Shown piece by piece: positions 60,902 through 64,000 of a stretch of 64,000 nucleotides of DNA. The notes under the pieces are model-generated. The model worked only from the letters and a program-made list of their open reading frames with translations, made no database searches and was not told the origin of the DNA. Where the stretch lies: assembly GCA_963674475.2 (NCBI GenBank), contig CAXXFQ010000024.1:248001-312000 (forward strand), written 5' to 3'. The stretch comes from CAXXFQ01 sp963674475 (GTDB taxonomy: Bacteria > Planctomycetota > Planctomycetia > Pirellulales > Thermoguttaceae). Every line of letters starts with the position of its first letter. Position 1 is the stretch's first letter. The translations under genes were made by a program, and so were the position numbers.

Positions 60902-61999
60902 ATGTATATTTACAGAAAATTCGTGGTTGCTATTTTAGTTTTAATATCATTTATCTTATGTGTGTCCCAGAGCCATGCACAAAAGATACATTTACTTATC
61001 GCGGCCGATACAAATGACGAAAGTATTGGACAAGGTGTTGCCAAAAATGTTCCTAATCTTGAAACTTGGTTCCGCGCGCATGTTCCCACGAAGGATCTAA
61101 CTATTAGCAAAGTTACTGGCAGAAATTTTTCCAGACAGGGAATTTTGTCAGCAGTGGATCGCATTAATCCCCGCAGCAGTGATGGCTTGGTTGTAATCGT
61201 ATGTTGTCACGGGGCATACAGTCGTAATGGTCATTACTTGTCGATGCACAGTCAGCAGAACCTGTATCGTAAAGATCTAGTAGCAAAAGTGAAACTTCAG
61301 GGCGCTGGGACCGATGTTGTCATTACGGATGCCTGCAATATCTTTCTCGAGCCGCCGACTATGGAGTTCGGTTTTGAAGGAGAGCCGCCAAGCCAGATAG
61401 CTCCGTTGTTCAAATCGCTTTTTCTAGATGCTCGCGGTGTGGTTGATATTAACTCGGCATCTGAAGGTCAGGTTTCATGGACTTGTTCACAGGATGGTAG
61501 TTTTTTCATTAATGTTGTCGGTGACATACTTATAAATAAGGCCCACACGAAAATGAATTGGCATCAATTTGTGGCCTTATTGGATCGTGGGTTAAAAGAT
61601 GTATACAAATCGAACGGAGGAAGCTTAAGTGATTCTAGAACGGGTTACACACAACGTGAGCAGAACGTTCGTGTATGGTCGCTTCCTGATAAAAGTTCAT
61701 TACCGAATCCACATAAATTGTATTATCTCCGCAAGGGCGATGTAATCTTGTCAGTTAATGGAGTGGCAGTAAAAAATGGCGCGGAATATAAAGGGGCAGT
61801 TCGAAAGTCCGGTCGTATTATGCGATTCCGGGTTCGCGATGCAAAAGACGGTCGTGTTTACATCATGGAAACCACTTTACGAGATTCTTCTCCTCGTTTT
61901 GGTGTTTACTATAAAGATGCTTATGGTGGAGCTTCTGTCACTGGTAGAAAAAGTGGCTATCCCTGTACGAAATGTCGCCTGATTGGTGTTGAACCTTAA
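60902..61999 (+). CDS. Exported caspase-family protein with PDZ-like C-terminus
   Basis: 365 residues. A signal peptide covers residues 1-27 (FVVAILVLISFILCVSQSHA). The caspase fold follows, with a distinct version of the motifs: His103 in VIVCCHGAYSRNG and Cys145 in VITDACNIFLE. Residues about 255-330 look PDZ-like (LYYLRKGDVILSVNGVAVKN). It ends with CTKC. It would act outside the cytoplasm, unlike the array caspases, and is not close to them in sequence. The upstream 200 bases are AT-rich and AAAAGGAAATTAT precedes the ATG. Protease activity is likely but unproven. Confidence 0.8.
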   Translation: MYIYRKFVVAILVLISFILCVSQSHAQKIHLLIAADTNDESIGQGVAKNVPNLETWFRAHVPTKDLTISKVTGRNFSRQGILSAVDRINPRSSDGLVVIVCCHGAYSRNGHYLSMHSQQNLYRKDLVAKVKLQGAGTDVVITDACNIFLEPPTMEFGFEGEPPSQIAPLFKSLFLDARGVVDINSASEGQVSWTCSQDGSFFINVVGDILINKAHTKMNWHQFVALLDRGLKDVYKSNGGSLSDSRTGYTQREQNVRVWSLPDKSSLPNPHKLYYLRKGDVILSVNGVAVKNGAEYKGAVRKSGRIMRFRVRDAKDGRVYIMETTLRDSSPRFGVYYKDAYGGASVTGRKSGYPCTKCRLIGVEP

Positions 62000-62130
62000 C
62001 TGAAGCGAATGTTGATATTGATACTATGAAAAAGCGAGGGGTCTCCAAGATGGGTAGTATTGGATATTTATTGACCCTCGCAAAAGTGGTGTGAAATGGT
62101 CTGGTTTGTCAAGGTACCGAATTGGATTAT

Positions 62131-62325
62131 TTAAAGTGGACTCTGGTTCTTGAAATGGGGGCGTTTTGAATCGCATGGAACGAAGAGGAACCAGGACGGA
62201 TGCTTGATCGAGAAGTATTTGGCCGTCTTGAAATGGGCCCGAAGAGTGTCCCAGATGAGCACGACCCGCCGATGAAAACGATGGTGCAGGTCACATAAAA
62301 AGGGGATCATGTAAACAGCGGTCAA
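62131..62325 (-). pseudogene. IS630-type transposase fragment
   Basis: The segment HRRVVLIWDTLRAHFKTAKY, then FSIKHPSWFLFVPC matches the second catalytic Asp block of IS630/DDE_3 transposases (VLIWDNLRAH). Nothing else of the gene is left. Confidence 0.55.
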
Positions 62326-62411
62326 AAAATGCAGCGCGCACCGGTTAGAAAGGGAATGGCTAGGACAGCGTATATCGCCACCGCAAGAGCCAAGAAACCG
62401 CCCTCTCCCCC

Positions 62412-63494
62412 CTACCCCGCCTTGCGCTCGTACCAGCTCAAGACGCCACCGAGCCGTTCGTGTCGGACGAGCTCTCCAAGCTCAAGTGTCTCGACTTCCT
62501 CCCGCGTCGCTTCGTCGAAATTCGGCGGCAAAAACCCCGTGCCGCGATGCGGTCGGCGGTGGTGGTAGTAATCGAGGTATTCGGATAGGATGTGTCGGAG
62601 GTGGTTTTCGCCGAAGATGAGGAATCGGTCCAGGCATTCCCGTTTGATCGAACCGATAAATCGCTCGCAATGGGCGTTCATATTCGGCGAACGCGGCGGT
62701 ATTTTAATGGTTTTAAGACCTCCCGACCGGACTGTTTTGAGAAACTTTTTGCAGAACTTGGCGTCCATGTCATGGATGAGATAGCGAGGAGCAACAGCAA
62801 ATTCGTCGCAAACGACACACAGGTTGCGCGCTTGTTGGATCATCCAGTGTTCGTTCGGGTGCGGTGTCATACCGAGGATTTTCACCTCGCGGGTGCCCGG
62901 GCAGATCAACGCCAGGATGTAATATTCGAGGCGTCCGATCGGTGTCCAAACGCTTTTGGTAAAGAAGTCGCAGGCCAGAAGCGTCTCCTTGTGGCGCCGC
63001 AAGAACTCGGCCCAGGTGCTGTTATCCCGACCGGGCGGATTAGGGCGAAATCCATTTTCACGAAGGATATTACAGACGGTCCCTCTTTTAATGTCTTTGT
63101 AGCCGAGCCGGTAAAGCTCGCCAAGGATGCGTCCAGAACCCCAGCCTTCGTTCTCCGAGGCGAACCGAACGATCAGGTCGCGAATCTCCTGCGGCTTCTT
63201 TCGGCGGCCATGCTTTTTGACCTCGGTACGATCCTGCTTCGGGTTTCGGTCCTCGGCCAACCACCGCATGAGCGTCCGCGGCGACACCAGCGAGACAAGC
63301 CCCGTTGCCTTCGAGCCCAGCTGCTTGGCGTACTTGACCATCCTCGCCCGCTCGGCCCGGGTCGTATAGATCCGTTTCGGCAAGCGACTGCGAAGGATCT
63401 CGTTTTCCGCCTTGAGAAACTCGATCTGCTTGACCAATTCCGACTCGGTCGCCGCCGCCACCGCCAAAAAGACCGATTGAAAAATCGCCTTCAT
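62412..63494 (-). CDS. DDE integrase-core transposase, copy 5
   Basis: 360 residues with the catalytic blocks intact; the second reads IHDMDAKF instead of IHDMDTKF, next to but not at the catalytic Asp. Otherwise almost the same as copies 1, 3 and 4. Confidence 0.9.
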   Translation of the reverse strand: MKAIFQSVFLAVAAATESELVKQIEFLKAENEILRSRLPKRIYTTRAERARMVKYAKQLGSKATGLVSLVSPRTLMRWLAEDRNPKQDRTEVKKHGRRKKPQEIRDLIVRFASENEGWGSGRILGELYRLGYKDIKRGTVCNILRENGFRPNPPGRDNSTWAEFLRRHKETLLACDFFTKSVWTPIGRLEYYILALICPGTREVKILGMTPHPNEHWMIQQARNLCVVCDEFAVAPRYLIHDMDAKFCKKFLKTVRSGGLKTIKIPPRSPNMNAHCERFIGSIKRECLDRFLIFGENHLRHILSEYLDYYHHRRPHRGTGFLPPNFDEATREEVETLELGELVRHERLGGVLSWYERKAG

Positions 63495-63785
63495 CGTCTT
63501 GCCTCGTCAGGGGTTAACCGGATGACAAGCAATTGTACCCCACTGAAATGGCGGCCAAAAAAGCCTTCTGGCGGCTCCTGATGAAAGTCGATGGTTTTAG
63601 GTCAGTCTGACCCGACAAAAATGACAATTCGAAATCGCTCAAGTCGGGACCATCAGCAGACATGGAGACCGATGCTCTAAGAGGCGGGCTCTGTCGCCCA
63701 CACTAGCGAAAATCTCGAGAAAAACGGCTCTATCCGTCTCGCATCGCCAAGAAAAAGCCCGGAAAACCCAGGCTGTCATGGAAAA

Positions 63786-63905
63786 CTTTGCCCATCAGTA
63801 CCCAAGTCCGTTGTACCAATATGGGCACCCCATTTTAAGAGCTCTCTCTAACTATAGACAGAGTGAAGAGATAGAAAACCACGGCATCGGTCTACGGAAC
63901 CGAAG
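63786..63905 (+). repeat. Hairpin-ended module, copy E
   Basis: 120 bases. The left stem arm is GCATCGGT as in copy B, so the stem is shortened. An open frame follows directly. Confidence 0.7.
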
Positions 63906-64000
63906 GGGGGATCGCCAAACAGGGCTGGCAGTACCTCTGGGTTTTGTACGAGGAGATTGAGGACTCTTACAAGCTGATCTCCGTCCCGCGTGCGGCCTAC
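63906..64000 (+). CDS. Partial coding frame at the right edge
   Basis: The frame reads GIAKQGWQYLWVLYEEIEDS, then YKLISVPRAAY to the window end without a stop, and looks coding (W and Y content, mixed helices). The start has been replaced by module E. The family is not recognised; a phage-type protein is possible. Confidence 0.4.

Larger units (their letters stand above)
62310..63905 (-). mobile_element. Repeated DDE-transposase IS, copy 5
   Basis: Complete copy with the IS21-end-like prefix TGTAAACAGCGGTC at 62310. It abuts an IS630 fragment on the left and an open coding frame on the right. Confidence 0.8.

Overview
The window looks like chromosomal DNA of a planctomycete (Planctomycetota). 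The signs are a surface protein opening with the planctomycete-type LEPLEDRRML motif, a PEP-CTERM protein, two XylR-type regulators (periplasmic-binding-like domain plus AraC helix-turn-helix) next to a GH42-like and a DUF4838 protein, and many caspase-like (C14), TIR, SIR2 and RyR proteins. No rRNA, tRNA, CRISPR array or replication gene was seen. The region is a defence or conflict island, heavily reworked by insertion sequences.

Layout. 1-4050 (minus): a partial secreted beta-helix surface protein and a PEP-CTERM protein. 4364-5904: copy 1 of a repeated DDE-type IS. 5948-23849 (minus): a tightly packed array of about 14 genes with six caspase-family proteins, of which three carry membrane segments and one carries DnaJ-type zinc fingers. 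The same array holds a Vps4-like AAA+ ATPase with an MIT-like N-terminus, an Snf7/ESCRT-III-like protein overlapping it by 4 bases, a second ESCRT-III/PspA-like protein with a MIM1-like tail, an SPFH-like/DUF4384 protein and several membrane proteins. 24090-27248: a papain-like remnant, an IS110 element with a large hairpin over its ribosome-binding site, and IS debris. 27249-29792: an AT-rich ABC-three-component defence system whose effector has lost its N-terminus. 29804-32542: IS21 remnants, IS copy 3 and a small cassette-like unit. 32615-39580 (minus): a TIR-TPR protein, a CASTOR/POLLUX-like channel with a RyR domain, a stand-alone RyR protein and an SH3-like secreted protein. 40434-44357: a tandem TPR gene family broken by IS copies. 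44423-51815: a carbohydrate locus. 52077-55123: small secreted proteins and lipoproteins. 55719-58817: a SIR2-STAND-TPR-cold-shock-like protein. 58954-60184: an IS3 element. 60902-61999: an exported caspase with a PDZ-like tail. 62310-63905: IS copy 5.

How the genes may work together. The main array pairs proteases (caspases) with a compact membrane-remodelling kit (two ESCRT-III-like proteins, a Vps4-like ATPase and an SPFH-like protein). Start/stop overlaps (21344/21347, 14757/14760, 13282/13285) suggest one coupled transcript. My inference is a membrane-linked proteolytic response with an ESCRT-like repair, scission or delivery arm; I know of no description of such a combination. The TIR/RyR-channel set could be a second circuit in which a TIR-made nucleotide signal gates a channel. 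A family of roughly 120-base modules ending in an 8-bp-stem hairpin marks IS ends and gene breakpoints across the window.
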